Positions 1 to 9,537 of a stretch of 64,000 nucleotides of DNA are shown here, one piece after another (the stretch's first letter is position 1; each line of letters starts with the position of its first letter). The DNA lies in assembly GCA_965197495.1 (NCBI GenBank), contig OZ240210.1, positions 5,456,001 through 5,520,000 of the forward strand, read 5' to 3'. The translations under genes were made by a program, and so were the position numbers. The notes beneath the pieces are model-generated. The model made no database searches. It had not been told where the DNA came from and worked only from the letters and a program-made list of their open reading frames with translations. The DNA comes from SMYC01 sp965197495. Its GTDB lineage: Bacteria > Acidobacteriota > Vicinamibacteria > Marinacidobacterales > SMYC01.

Positions 1-68
1 GTTTCTGGACAGGAACTAGTCTAGTACCCGTCCTGAAGCCTGTAAGGGATTGAGAAAAAAGGAGAAAT

Positions 69-174
69 CGCAAATTTAGGGCTAGTCTTCTGAGGGGGTG
101 TCGATTAGGATCGTGTCGTTGAAAACATCCGATTCTAAATGACTTAACTCCAAAGGAGACCAGCCCTAAATGCG
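69..174. repeat. short inverted-repeat element
   Basis: A 20-base arm starting CGCAAATTTAGGGC at 69 is matched by an inverted, slightly diverged arm ending GCCCTAAATGCG at 174, about 108 bases end to end. The interior has no convincing reading frame. It could be a small non-autonomous element or a structured untranslated region. It differs from the 189-bp element found three times elsewhere in the window. A second copy would be needed to prove mobility. Confidence 0.4.
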
Positions 175-182
175 AAAAACGA

Positions 183-1436
183 TCAACCCACAGCCAAATC
201 TACGTGAGCCCTGGCTGGAGCTGGAGCACGCACGCGAGCTCGAAACGAGTTTAGGTAGACGAGACTGATGAGAGCTTCGGCAGAGTGGAGTCCAAAGCTG
301 CGGTGGCTCAGCAGCCGGATTTTGTTGTTCATTCCTTCGAGTCGGCCGTTGCTGAGTCTCCACGTGACCCACGCGATGACGCCATCGAAGTGGCTGCGGG
401 TCATCTTCGCCGCGCGTTTGACGGGCTCTATCCTCGAGCTCATAGCGCGCCGCAGCCATCCTCGGAGAAACTTCTTGGCCCATGTCTCGGTTTTGTAGGT
501 GTAGAGGTCCATGAAGTCGTCGCGCAGAAGCATGGCGCGGTAGAGGCGACGATTAGCTCGCACCTGCTCGCGGAGCACCCGTTTGTCTTTCGCGCTGCGG
601 TTGTGTTTGGCCTTGAGAAGGGGAAACTTGGTGTTCTTGAGGTTGCGCTGGGCAGTCCCTTTGAGCTCGCGCACCAGCTCGCGCCGGGTCTTATCCACGG
701 CCTCGTTCAGATGCTTGACGATGTGGAAGCGGTCAAAGATCACCCGTGCCTGAGGAGCCTTTTTGCCGACGACAGTTATGTACGGCTCCCACATGTCCAT
801 GCTGACCGCTTCGAGCTCCGCGGCTCTTTGTGGTCCGAGCTTGCGGAAAAACCGCAGCAGCGTCTTGGCCTTGCGCTCCTTTCCCGCCCAGACGACCCGG
901 CCGCTGAGATGGTCTATTACCACTGTTAAGTACTTGTGGCGTTTGCGGTAGCTGATCTCGTCCATCCCAATCACCCGCAATCCATCGAGCTCGCGCCGCT
1001 CATCCCGTTGCTCGGCAACCACTCGCTGGATGATCCGTCGCACCGAACGCCACGTCACTCGGAAATAGTTCGCTACGGCGCTGACGTCCGTCCTCTGTGC
1101 CAGCCACGCTACCTCTTGTTCGAAGCTCTTGGTAAAGCGGCTCCCCTTGTCGGCCCAAGGCACCTTTTCTTTGACCACGCCACAACGCCGACAAACCACT
1201 CGCCGGATCGAGTAGCGAAGATAGCTCCGGACACCGAACAGGTCCAAGTGCCGCCAGTAACGATTGTAGCGATCTTTGTTCTTGCGGACCTTTCGACCGC
1301 AAACCCCGCACAGAGGCTTCCTCCTCCGTGGTACGACATCCACCACCACTCTGGCTTTGTCCGCCTGGAAGTGGAAATTTCGGACCCACAGGCCTTGCAA
1401 TCCGATGAGCTTGTTGACTAACGTGGTAACGCGCAT
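183..1436 (-). pseudogene. ISL3-family transposase with replaced C-terminus
   Basis: 417-residue frame. The N-terminal zinc-finger region shows two Cys pairs (CGVCG and CRRCG), followed by a helix-turn-helix region and the DDE_Tnp_ISL3 domain. The acidic residues visible are D in VVIDHLSG, D in VSMDMWEPY and E in NGRLEGMNN. It is co-linear with the intact copy up to the VYLN motif. The native ending CGGLTLERIH is then replaced by about 25 foreign Ala/Arg-rich residues read from flanking DNA. The start ATG lies in the same hairpin seen in the other copies. All catalytic residues remain, but its cognate element end is lost. Confidence 0.85.
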
Positions 1437-1918
1437 CGCGAGAACGCTCCTTTTTCTTGCCGAAAAAGGATTCTAGCGTTCTCGCCGATGCGCATCTAAA
1501 CATGGCTTACCCTCTCAACCCACAGGCCTCACCAAATGCCACTGCCCCGCAGCGCGAAACGAGGCTGTGGGAAACGCCCCCACGGTCCGGATCGTTCAAG
1601 GCCTTGCTCACGACTGAGCTCTCTTCGAAGCCTGGAAGGGCGTTTTCCATAGCCTCCACTGATCGATGCCTCCCCTTCCTTATTCCAAATGAATGAATCC
1701 TTCTTGTATATATCAGGAGGGGCCTGTGGGCGCTTGTGGGAAACGCGAAGCGTTTTCCAAGCGATTGTGGAAAACGCCGCTGCTACGTTTGTACCTGCTC
1801 ACAACCCATCCCTAACGCCTCTCTCTCCAGGAGTTTCCGGTGTTTTCCACAATCGCGGCAGCGTCCATAGGCCATACCCTCGCGCCCAAATCAGATCCCC
1901 AGAAACGACAGGAGAACC
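248..1918 (-). mobile_element. ISL3-family insertion sequence, copy A, truncated
   Basis: It matches the intact 1719-bp ISL3 copy at 33006-34724. The transposase-upstream end is present at 1918 (inverted repeat GGTTCTCCTGTCG on the minus strand). The other end stops matching at about 248, so roughly 43 bp including that terminal repeat are missing. The leader (1437-1918) is visibly more diverged than in the other copies, so this is probably an older insertion. It landed immediately upstream of an istB remnant of an IS21 element. Without one end it should be immobile. Confidence 0.85.
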
Positions 1919-1924
1919 GAAAAG

Positions 1925-2143
1925 ATGAACGCCATGAAGTTGTTCGGCTTGGTGTCCGCGTTCGAAACCCAGTTGAGCTCGAGCGAATACAAGGAGCTGA
2001 GCTTCGAGGAACGTGTGGGACTCCTGGTCGATGCCGAGTGGACCGCCCGCGAACAGCGTAAGCTTTCTCGACGACTGCGAGCGGCAAAGCTCCGCTATCC
2101 GGCATGTTTGGAGAACGTGAACTTCCAAGCGCCCTGGGCATTC
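1925..2143 (+). pseudogene. istB: istB-like (IS21 helper ATPase) N-terminal fragment
   Basis: The first about 70 residues resemble the IstB N-terminal domain: MKLFGLVSAFETQL, then SFEERVGLLVDAEWTARE, then LSRRLRAAKLR and ACLENVNFQAP. The frame then runs straight into sequence that belongs, on the opposite strand, to a sulfatase. The AAA+ ATPase core and the partner transposase istA are absent, so this is a dead IS21 remnant. ISL3 copy A sits directly upstream of its start codon. Confidence 0.75.
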
Positions 2144-2640
2144 GGCATTCGGTCCAGGATCGCCGCCCGGTTCGAGACATCCCACTTGCCGACGGCGCCG
2201 GTTGCGTAGCCGACCGTCTTGAGTTGTTCCGCCAGCGTGATCTCACTGGCCGGCATGTTCCAGCCCCAGCTGCGAATCGGATATCGGCCCGTCAGGAGAG
2301 CCGAGCGCGATGGTCCGCATACCACCTGTACATAGAAACTGGTAAAGCACGTGCCCTCCTTGGCCAACTGGTCCAGCCGTGGCGACTGGATCGTTTCCGA
2401 CCCGAAAGAGCCGAGGTCGCCGTACCCCTGATCATCGGTGAAGATGATGACGATGTAGGGGGCCTTTCCCCCGAACCTTCCCGCGGTCCCGTTGTAGTAC
2501 ACGACAGCAGCCCCGCGGTGAGCGTGAGGTGAAACGCAAGCGTTACGAGAGTTGCAGGCGTTGCATGGGATGGATGGTGATGGCGGTGGCGTTTTCTGCC
2601 GCCGCCCCTGCGTAGGTAGGGAAGTGTCATCGATCCATCC
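2144..2640 (-). pseudogene. sulfatase, N-terminal fragment
   Basis: Type I sulfatase family (alkaline-phosphatase superfamily). Visible are the metal-binding IIFTDDQGYGD motif and the formylglycine signature CGPSRSALLTGR, Cys-type and therefore needing maturation by a formylglycine-generating enzyme. The sequence ends after GKWDVSNRAAILDRMPNAQG, where the istB remnant begins, so about two thirds of the usual 450-550 residues are missing. A plausible lipoprotein signal (LTAGLLSC) lies in a different frame just upstream, indicating a frameshift near 2490-2510. The substrate cannot be inferred. Confidence 0.75.
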
Positions 2641-2786
2641 TTTCAAATTCGTTTGGGCTGGCGTGCCAGCCGTTCGGACAAAGCGAGCGCGCGCCATCGT
2701 ACTACTGCTGGTTATTCACTTTCGAGTGCGTGGGAGGCCCGTGCCAGCGCTGTCCTCCCATTTCTTTGTCGTGATACACTAAATAT

Positions 2787-3011
2787 ATGAAACGTACAAA
2801 TCTGGTGCTTAACGCAGAGCTGCTCGAGGAGGTACTCCGTTTGAGCGGGGAGAGAACTTACTCGAAGGCCGTGGGGCGGGCCCTCACCGACTTCGTGCGA
2901 CGAGCCAAGGCGGGGCGCATCCTTGAGCTGGCCGGCTCGGGGCTGTGGGAAGGAAGTCTCGCGGAGATGCGACAGGACGAAGATCAGAGGAAAAACGGTG
3001 GTTCTCGTTGA
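2787..3011 (+). CDS. vapB: VapB-like type II antitoxin
   Basis: 74-residue small protein opening MKRTNLVLNAELLEEVLRLS, typical of ribbon-helix-helix VapB antitoxins of the DUF2191 type. The middle (YSKAVGRALTDFVRR) would form the DNA-binding helices and the charged tail would wrap the toxin. It overlaps the vapC start by 14 bases, so the pair is translationally coupled. A -10-like TACACT lies about 10 bases before the ATG, so the message may be nearly leaderless and self-repressed (inference). Confidence 0.75.
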   Translation: MKRTNLVLNAELLEEVLRLSGERTYSKAVGRALTDFVRRAKAGRILELAGSGLWEGSLAEMRQDEDQRKNGGSR

Positions 3012-3387
3012 CACGTCGGTGTGGATCGAGGTTTTTGCCAGACCGAGCCGCCTCGACCTGGAATCGCAGCTCGAGCTCGACGAAATCGTGACATGCCTTC
3101 CCGTGGTTCAGGAGGTGCTGCAGGGTTTTCGAAACGACAGCGCCTTCCGCCTCGCGCGGGATGCTGTGCTCGCTTTCCCAATCGTGGAATCTCCGCTCGT
3201 GCAGGAAGTTTTCGAAGAAGCGGTCGCGTTGTACCGTAACGCGCGGCGGACAGGGCTTACCATCCGATCGAGCGTCGACTGCCTGATTGCTGCTTGTGCC
3301 ATGCGGCACGATCTTGCCGTCCTTCACCGCGACCGGGACTTTGCATCGCTGGCCCGAATCGCACCCCTCCGTGAACGTGGGGTGTGA
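2998..3387 (+). CDS. vapC: VapC-like PIN-domain ribonuclease toxin
   Basis: 129-residue PIN domain. I use GTG at 2998 because it puts VVLVDTSVWIE, with the first metal-binding Asp, at the extreme N-terminus as in the family. The other acidic residues are visible: Glu in PVVQEVLQG, Asp in SVDCLIAACA and Asp in HRDRDFASLA. VapC toxins cleave specific tRNA or rRNA sites and are held inactive by VapB; the actual target here is unknown. The pair looks intact, which is notable given the decayed surroundings. Confidence 0.8.
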   Translation: MVLVDTSVWIEVFARPSRLDLESQLELDEIVTCLPVVQEVLQGFRNDSAFRLARDAVLAFPIVESPLVQEVFEEAVALYRNARRTGLTIRSSVDCLIAACAMRHDLAVLHRDRDFASLARIAPLRERGV

Positions 3388-3448
3388 GGCGACCGACGAG
3401 GCGCGCGGGCAAATTCTGGGCGAGAACGCGCGCGAGCTGTGGCGATGA
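3386..3448 (+). pseudogene. amidohydrolase C-terminal scrap
   Basis: In one frame this short piece reads GQILGENARELWR followed by a stop, a typical C-terminal helix of amidohydrolase_2 family proteins (the ILGxNARxLW pattern). The remainder of the gene is gone, replaced by the vapBC region. The stop overlaps the ATG of the next amidohydrolase fragment (ATGA), so two amidohydrolases once lay in tandem. Confidence 0.5.
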
Positions 3449-3550
3449 CGGTCGTCGATGCGCACGCGCACATCATGCTCGAGCCCTATGCGTCGTTGTC
3501 ACCCATCGAGCCCCAGCAGGTCATGGACGGGTTCGCGCGTCGAGGGCCAT
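3445..3550 (+). pseudogene. amidohydrolase N-terminal fragment cut by IS1634
   Basis: Starts ATG at 3445, overlapping the previous stop, and reads MTVVDAHAHIMLEPYASL. This contains the HxH metal-binding start of the amidohydrolase fold. The match ends where the IS1634 element with its CTAG duplication begins (3551). Only about 35 residues survive. Confidence 0.55.
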
Positions 3551-3554
3551 CTAG

Positions 3555-5763
3555 TCTGAAGTTCCTGGCTGAAAAAGCCAAGATCCGGTGTTGATCCAAT
3601 GAGATAGTTGGAATCAATGGTGCTGGCTTCTGTCTACACGGTGATACCTTTGAGCAGGTCGTAGGCTCTCTGCTGTTTCGAGTCCGGAGTTGTCGTGACA
3701 TCGAAGGTGGGCTCGTCGGGTCCGGCTTCCGGTCGCCGACATTTGTTTCGGACGATGTTGCTGAGAAGGCGCAGCAGCGTGCGGAAGCTGGAAGCTCGAC
3801 TCCCATCGTCAAGCTTCTTGGTTTGTATCTTGCGCAGGGCGGCCTCGGAGCGCTTCGCCGGAGCAACCGGGTCACGCTGGCCTTCGCCTGCTGGTCCTCG
3901 TCAGAGAATAGCAGCGGCCGCCAAGCCTCCATCATGTGCCACAGGACGTAGTAGGCCAGCATGCACAAGAAGACGTGCGCCCGGACTCGGTTTTCGCGCC
4001 GGTGACGAATCGGCCGCACCTTTAGGTCCATGCTCTTGAAGGAACGAAACGCCCTCTCGACCTGGGTCAGCAACTTGTAGCTGCGCACTGTGTCGTCGGT
4101 TTTCATCCGCTGCTCAGCAAGACTGGTGCGGATCACGTAGATGCCGTCAAGGGCAGCTTCCGCAGTGACCTTTGTGTCGTCGATTTCGAAGCTAAAGCTG
4201 TCGTCGCGAATGTCCAGCTTGAAGTGCTTGCCGACTTTGTACTTGTGAGAACTCTGCCTACCCGCACACCGATTTTATCTTTACCATGCAGCTGACCCCG
4301 CCCGATCCGTTGGCGAATCCCTCCGAACTGCTTAGCGATCGTCCCCATGTGTCGCTTCCACCGCTGGAGCCGTTTGTTGGCGAGCTCAGAGTTGCCGTTG
4401 GCGAGGCGCGAGGCGTCGGCATCCATCGTTGTCTCGTCTAGCTCGAAGTCGAAACCGTCGTCACGGATGTCGAGCCTGTAGTACCTGCCGACCTTGTACT
4501 TGTTGAGGAGCTTTTTCACTGCAGCACGGATGTCCTCCTTGCCCTGCAAACGGCGCCGCTCGACCATCCGACAAACTTTCTCCAGCTCCTTGCAGGTCGC
4601 TTCGAGCAGAGCACGGCGCTTGTGACGCCGCCTCTCGGCCAGCTCCGGATTGCGGCAAGCGACCAGCCTCTCGTTGGGGAAATCCGGGTGCGTCACCTCA
4701 AACAGATTCCGCTCGTCGAATAGCCCCATCTGGAGCACCCCATCGTTGATGAGCTTGCGAATCGGTTCGGGACGCAGAGCGGTAATCCAGTCGACACCGT
4801 CCATCTCCCGCAACTCGTCGATCTGGGTCTGGGTGATCATTCCGCGGTCGCCCACCATCACAAACTGCTCGATGCCGAAGCGCTCTTGCACCTTTTCTAC
4901 CTGAGGCAACAGCGTTTTGGGATCGCCCGTGTTGCCCTCAAAGACCGATACCGACACGGGGATGCCGTGTTCGTTGGTCAGCAGACCGTAGTTGATCTGC
5001 AGCTTGCCTTTCTTGCCGTCACGGTCGTATCCGAGGCGGGCGATCGGACAACTCACACCCTCGAAGTAGCTTGAGGTTAGGTCATAGAGCGCCAGGCCAT
5101 CGTTTTGGAGATGGCGCGCCGCGAGTTTTTTTTCGATGACCTCCTGGCGTTTGAGAACCCAGTCCATGGCGGTATAGAGATCGTCTTCGCGGGCATCGCT
5201 CACCCCCAGGATTTCGGGCAGTGTGGTTGTGTGCCACCACTGGCTAGTCGCCAGCTTCGACTGCGGTTCGAGGATCCGGGCGACTACCATGGCCACGACC
5301 AAATCCCGCTCTGGTGAGTGTCGAGAACCAACGAGCTTTTCGAAACCGAGCTGTCTCATGGCGCTGAGCACCGCGTCGACGTGGCCATGGTGCCGGGAGC
5401 CGTTCTCGACGATTTTGAAGGCGACTTCAACCGAGACGAGCTTTTCCCCTTTGAGAATGCGTCGGATGGCGTCGACTGCGTCCATGGGCAATTTGGACAA
5501 GTTAGCGAGCGTGCGCTTGCGGACGTTTCCGCCCACCCGATAGGACTCACGCAGCAGGACCGCGGGGGTAGAGTTGCGATTGGGGATGATGTGGATATGC
5601 ATGCCCACCATAATAGCCTATGTATCAATATATATCAAATCATAAAAGGCTTTAGACATGCCTACATATTGCATCCCAAAATTAGCCTCTCGGCGTCCCT
5701 AAAGACGCGTAATCATTGGGGATTCACACTGTCAGTGGGTTCATTCGACCAAGGAACTTCAGG
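3555..5763 (-). mobile_element. IS1634-family element 1, chimeric and inactive
   Basis: Imperfect terminal inverted repeats TCTGAAGTTCCTGGC (3555 on) and CCTGAAGTTCCTTGG (reading inward from 5763) are flanked by CTAG duplications at 3551-3554 and 5764-5767. The about 2.2 kb body carries one transposase region on the minus strand. The element separates an amidohydrolase fragment from a truncated TolB-like propeller. Confidence 0.75.
3634..5611 (-). pseudogene. IS1634-family (IS4-like) transposase with internal duplication and frameshift
   Basis: Large DDE transposase. The N-terminal part is well conserved (IPNRNSTPAVLLRESYR; catalytic-region motifs LYDLTSSYFEG and VGDRGMIT). The segment around KYKVGRYYRLDIRDDGFDF is followed about 70 residues later by a second, diverged version (KVGKHFKLDIRDDSFSF), preceded by two alternative GKxxI stretches. 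So about 90 codons are duplicated from a paralogue. The first frame then shifts; the natural continuation (RTSLAEQRMKTDDTVRSYK to QQRAYDLLKGITV) is in another frame ending at 3634. It cannot make a normal transposase. Confidence 0.8.
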
Positions 5764-5768
5764 CTAGT

Positions 5769-6925
5769 CTGGAGGCGCCGGTTTCAAGGCCGGGGAAGAC
5801 GTCGAAATCAATGACCTCGGCTTCGACGTAGACTTCGGGAGTACCTGCAACCATCGCTTCGCTCAGAGATACCCTGAGGATCTGGCTTGCGGTGCGATAG
5901 AAGATCGCGCGTCCGTCGGGGAGACCAAACGGGGTCGGTGCCACCATCCGTAGAAATCGGCGTCCGCGCTCCTGCCGTAGGATAAGACGTCACGTAGACT
6001 TCGTCGCGCCCCGATCGTCCGGATACATAGGCGAGCCAGCGACCGTCGGGGGAGAAGCGCGGGAACGTTCCGTAGAACGGGCCCGAGAAACGCCCTGCGT
6101 CCCCGTCAAGATAATGCATGACAATTTCGTTACCCTGACCGTAGGCCAAAGTGCGTCCGTCCGGCGTCCACGAACGTGGCGCACGACCGTCTATTCCTGC
6201 TTCCACGAGTGGCTCTTCTTTCGTGCTTCCATCAGCGGAAATCCAGAAAGGCCGAGGTGGATCGCCGGAGCGGCCCGCTGCGAATGCGATTTTCGTTCCA
6301 TCGGGCGACCACAAGGGAAAGGCGTTCGAGCGACCCTCCCGCACAAGGGGCACGAAAGACGATCGCGCTATGTCATAAAGCCAGATCTCGCTACTGGCAG
6401 CTCCGAACATCTGGACGGCTAGCCGACTACCCTCCGGGGATAGAGCCAGATTGCGATGGGTTCCTTCGAGACCACTCAACTCCTGCCATGAGCGATCGGC
6501 GCCGAGCGTTTGGACGGTTGTGATCGGGCGGACCGCGGGTGCTGGAACAAATGCGAGCGTTCCTGAATCGGATATGGCGGTGAGTGAGAGACCGCCGCCA
6601 ATCGAGGTGTAGACGTTTTCGACGGCTACGAAAGGTGGCCCTGTGATCTCGAGCGCGTCAACGTCGAACGGTGCAGCAAGCAGCGTCGATTCGTAATCGT
6701 AGAGCAGGTGGCCGGACGACACGTATTGAGCATCGGTTGCTCTCGCCGCCTCTGGAAGGATCTCCTTCCTATCGCCCGTCTCGAGAGACTTCACCACGAT
6801 CTTCGAGCCCTCTCCGGTTCGGATCGTAAAAAGCAGGTTCTTTGCCCCAGGTAGGACTTGGGGCCAGCGATGACCCGTTTCGCCCGCGTCTTCATCCAGT
6901 CTGGTCAGCGGTTGCGGCTCGCCAC
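5769..6925 (-). pseudogene. TolB/WD40-like beta-propeller tail of a Ser/Thr kinase-type protein
   Basis: Repeated propeller blades are visible: SPEGSRLAVQMFG, WSPDGTKIAFAAG, WTPDGRTLAYGQ and FSPDGRWLAYVSGRSG. The N-terminal end enters at GEPQPLTRLDEDAGETGHRWPQ. This matches the start of the propeller region in acidobacterial receptor-like serine/threonine kinases; the kinase domain itself is absent. Near 5950 the frame shifts (continuing LPDGRAIFYRT). The 3' end is cut by IS1634 element 1 and the 5' end abuts an HNH gene. Truncated at both ends, it is not expected to function. Confidence 0.7.
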
Positions 6926-7800
6926 CACAGTTGCGGCCGCTCGAACTTCAGATCGACGCCCACCCTCCCGGTCACCGAGCACGTTTCCTTATAGATCAGC
7001 GCGTGATGGATGCGACAGAGCGAGACGATGTTACTCGGGTCATCGGTGCCGCCCCTACTCTTGTATCGGATGTGATGCGGGTCCAACGTCTTGCGCATCG
7101 AGCAGCCTGGAAAGACACATTGATAGCCATCGCGTGTGAAAACAGCATCTCTCACTTCGTAGGAAAGACCCTTCTCGTCTTCGGTCTCGAACAAGGCGCG
7201 TTGGTCTTCTTCCGCCGCGGCGAGATACGTGCTCATAAACTCCGCCAAGGCCGGCTCGAGAACTTGCCATTTTTCGAGCTCCGCGCCGCTCACTCGCTCG
7301 GCCAGCTCGTACGTGTCGTGCCACACAGACAGGAGCTCCACGGGCATCGATATCGTCAAGGTCACGAACTCGCCCGAACCTGTACCCTCGTGCTTGCGCA
7401 CGGCCTTTTCGAGATCGCGGTTCGAGAGCTTCTTCGCTTTTTCGAGCCACTCTTGCTCCGTCTCCAGTGTAGCCACGCGCACGATCTCGCGCGCTTTCGT
7501 CCACGGAAGCTCCCCGGCGTTGAACGCTGCCGCAATGACAGGAAGCTTCTCCAATCGGTCGGCGATGAACACGAGATACTGAGCCTTCCGCGGTTTCACA
7601 CCGATGAGCTCCATCGCGTAGTCCCCTATAGAGGAAAATCCTCGTTTCTTGTAGAGCGAGCGCCGATCCGCCTCGAGGAGCCAATAGGCCATGTTGCGCT
7701 CCTCGAGATGGTGACGATGGGTGGCCTCCACGAGCCGCGATTCGATTTCGTCGAGAGAAAGACCGGACTCGAGCCCGGTGTCGGACGTCAGAACGCACAT
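6892..7800 (-). CDS. HNH endonuclease domain protein (DUF222-like)
   Basis: 302 residues. The N-terminal two thirds are helical and resemble the DUF222-type region found before HNH domains in GC-rich bacteria. The C-terminal HNH nuclease core is clear: CVFPGC zinc ligands, DPHHIRYKSRGG and NIVSLCRIHH. An AGGAGG ribosome site sits six bases before the ATG. The last about 10 residues are read from the neighbouring kinase-propeller sequence in the wrong frame, so the natural C-terminus may be lost. Such genes often behave as selfish insertions; here it appears to interrupt the kinase gene. The biological target is unknown. Confidence 0.75.
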   Translation of the reverse strand: MCVLTSDTGLESGLSLDEIESRLVEATHRHHLEERNMAYWLLEADRRSLYKKRGFSSIGDYAMELIGVKPRKAQYLVFIADRLEKLPVIAAAFNAGELPWTKAREIVRVATLETEQEWLEKAKKLSNRDLEKAVRKHEGTGSGEFVTLTISMPVELLSVWHDTYELAERVSGAELEKWQVLEPALAEFMSTYLAAAEEDQRALFETEDEKGLSYEVRDAVFTRDGYQCVFPGCSMRKTLDPHHIRYKSRGGTDDPSNIVSLCRIHHALIYKETCSVTGRVGVDLKFERPQLWWRAATADQTG

Positions 7801-7945
7801 AAAATCCTCCTAATTGAATATTTGGGAGGAGAACGTTTTGCGAGTGATGTTCTGTGGGAGGAACGTTATTCTGGTGGAAGTCTAGTGTAAATGAGTGGCG
7901 AATGCAAGAGAAAAATCGCTTATTTGCAATAACTTCCAGAGATCG

Positions 7946-8743
7946 CTACCGCAACGACACGTTCGCCGCTTCGAGCAGGCCTTTCGCGTATCGAATGGGT
8001 ATCGCGTAGCTGATCCCGCTCGGCTCGACGAGGATGCGCTCCTTCGTCGTCTTCACGAAGACGCTGTTGACGATCCCGTAGACCTCGCCTGTTTCGGGGT
8101 CGTAAAGCGGGCTTCCGCTATTACCCGGATACGCGATTGCGTCGAGCTGGAACACGGTGTAGGTCTCGCGCAGACGGCTGATGGTCGCGTTGTCGAGCGC
8201 TCGTCCGCTGGGCATGGGCTGCACGATGGGCGTGATGGAGGCGACCATAGCCCGATGGGTGGCGGGGTAGAGGCCGAGTACGGAGCCGATGGGAAAGCCG
8301 GTAAACGCCAGGCTCTGGCCTTCTTCGACTTTGGCGTCGTCGCCCAACGTGAGAGGGGGGAGCGTCTCGTTCGTGAGCTTCAAAAGAATGAGGTCGTGCT
8401 CCGTATCTTCTGAAACTTTGACGAGGTGGTGATAGCTCACGTTGTCGCCGTCTCTTCTGAAGGCAACGATGAAATCCTCCGGGGGGCGACCGTGGCGCTC
8501 GCTCTCATCTTCTACGGCGGCGCGGTAGACGTGGGCGTTCGCCATCACGTGATGTCCGTCGCCCACGACGAAACCTGTGCCGAGCAGTTGGGCCTGTGGC
8601 TGACGGGTGGGGTGGAACGTACCGATGCCGACGATGCTTGGTTTGACGGCTTTGACCGTTGCTGGGAGCCCGCGCGAGCTTTGCCACTGAGCCGATCCCG
8701 CGCCCAAGCCGAGGGCGGCGACAAGCGCAAACAGCCAGCTCAC
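7946..8743 (-). CDS. secreted trypsin-like serine protease (DegP-like fold, no PDZ)
   Basis: 265 residues. The N-terminal hydrophobic stretch LFALVAALGLGAGSAQ is a signal peptide or anchor. The catalytic triad is visible: His in MANAHVYR, Asp in EHDLILLKL and Ser in PGNSGSPLYD. No PDZ domain follows, unlike DegP/HtrA proteins of 450 residues or more. The start is GTG at 8743, overlapping the upstream isomerase stop by four bases (GTGA), so it is translationally coupled as the last gene of the sugar operon. Its role in that operon is not obvious; periplasmic processing or quality control is a guess. Confidence 0.8.
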   Translation of the reverse strand: MSWLFALVAALGLGAGSAQWQSSRGLPATVKAVKPSIVGIGTFHPTRQPQAQLLGTGFVVGDGHHVMANAHVYRAAVEDESERHGRPPEDFIVAFRRDGDNVSYHHLVKVSEDTEHDLILLKLTNETLPPLTLGDDAKVEEGQSLAFTGFPIGSVLGLYPATHRAMVASITPIVQPMPSGRALDNATISRLRETYTVFQLDAIAYPGNSGSPLYDPETGEVYGIVNSVFVKTTKERILVEPSGISYAIPIRYAKGLLEAANVSLR

Positions 8744-9537
8744 GACGTCAGCAGGCCGCGCATGTAAGCGAAGGACTTCTTCATCCCTGGAAGGGGCGCC
8801 TCCGCGTCGATCTCATATTCCAAGTTGACGTAGCCCGCATAGCCCATCTCGTCGAGCTGACCAAAAATGCCTCTCGCCGGCATCGCCCCGTCTCCAACGA
8901 TGCACTGAGTCTCTGTGACGTCGAGCTGACGCAGATCCTTCATGTGCAGGTCGAGCACGCGATCGCCGCCTTGGGCAATGGCCTCGACGACGTCGATCCC
9001 CGTGCGGGCCGTGTGCCCGACATCCACGCAAAGGCCGACGCGCGGGTCCATGTCGCGGATATGCGGCAGGATGTCCTGGGGGCCGGGGAAGTGCGGGTCT
9101 TCGGGGCCATGATTATGTACGGCTACCTGGATGTCGTACGCCTTCACGAAGCGCTCGATGCGCGGGAGCGTCTTCGTGGTGGCGCCCACGACCATGAGCG
9201 GCATGCCGCTGTCGCGCGCGTAGTCGAAGTGGAAGCGGATATGGTCGTCGTCTTCTTCCTCCAGGTAAATCGTCCCGCCGCCCACGATCGTCAGACCGGC
9301 CTTCTCGAACTCCGCGCGCGCGGCGGCGCGCTCCGCACGTGTAGTCTCGTAAGGAAGATGGAACGATTTGATGTTGACGTACGGAGTTCCGAGCGTGCGG
9401 ATAGCTTCGATCGTGTCGGCGCGCGACAGCTTGCGCAAGGAATAGCTCGCGGCGCCGAGATGCCAACTACGCGACTTTCGCGACGTTCGCGCCAGGGCCA
9501 GACCGACCGCAGCGCTCAGAAACTCACGCCGCTTCAT
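8740..9537 (-). CDS. sugar phosphate isomerase/epimerase family TIM barrel
   Basis: 265 residues from the ATG at 9537, chosen because MKRREFLSAAVGLALA is a twin-arginine or Sec-like signal and the ATG overlaps the upstream stop (ATGA). The xylose-isomerase-like TIM barrel has expected metal-ligand motifs: Glu near the start of the AYDIQVAVHNHG strand, DVGHTART, DLHMKDLR and NLEYE. Such exported isomerases accompany Gfo/Idh/MocA oxidoreductases and DUF1080 proteins in 3-keto-glycoside cleavage. All three are present here on the same strand, so I infer a role in rearranging keto-sugar intermediates. Confidence 0.8.
   Translation of the reverse strand: MKRREFLSAAVGLALARTSRKSRSWHLGAASYSLRKLSRADTIEAIRTLGTPYVNIKSFHLPYETTRAERAAARAEFEKAGLTIVGGGTIYLEEEDDDHIRFHFDYARDSGMPLMVVGATTKTLPRIERFVKAYDIQVAVHNHGPEDPHFPGPQDILPHIRDMDPRVGLCVDVGHTARTGIDVVEAIAQGGDRVLDLHMKDLRQLDVTETQCIVGDGAMPARGIFGQLDEMGYAGYVNLEYEIDAEAPLPGMKKSFAYMRGLLTS

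Noticed and set aside
285..929. Long open frames antisense to ISL3 transposase genes (also at 29647, 33996, 14057)
   Set aside because: They recur in every copy only because the transposase is conserved; they have no family features and lie fully antisense.
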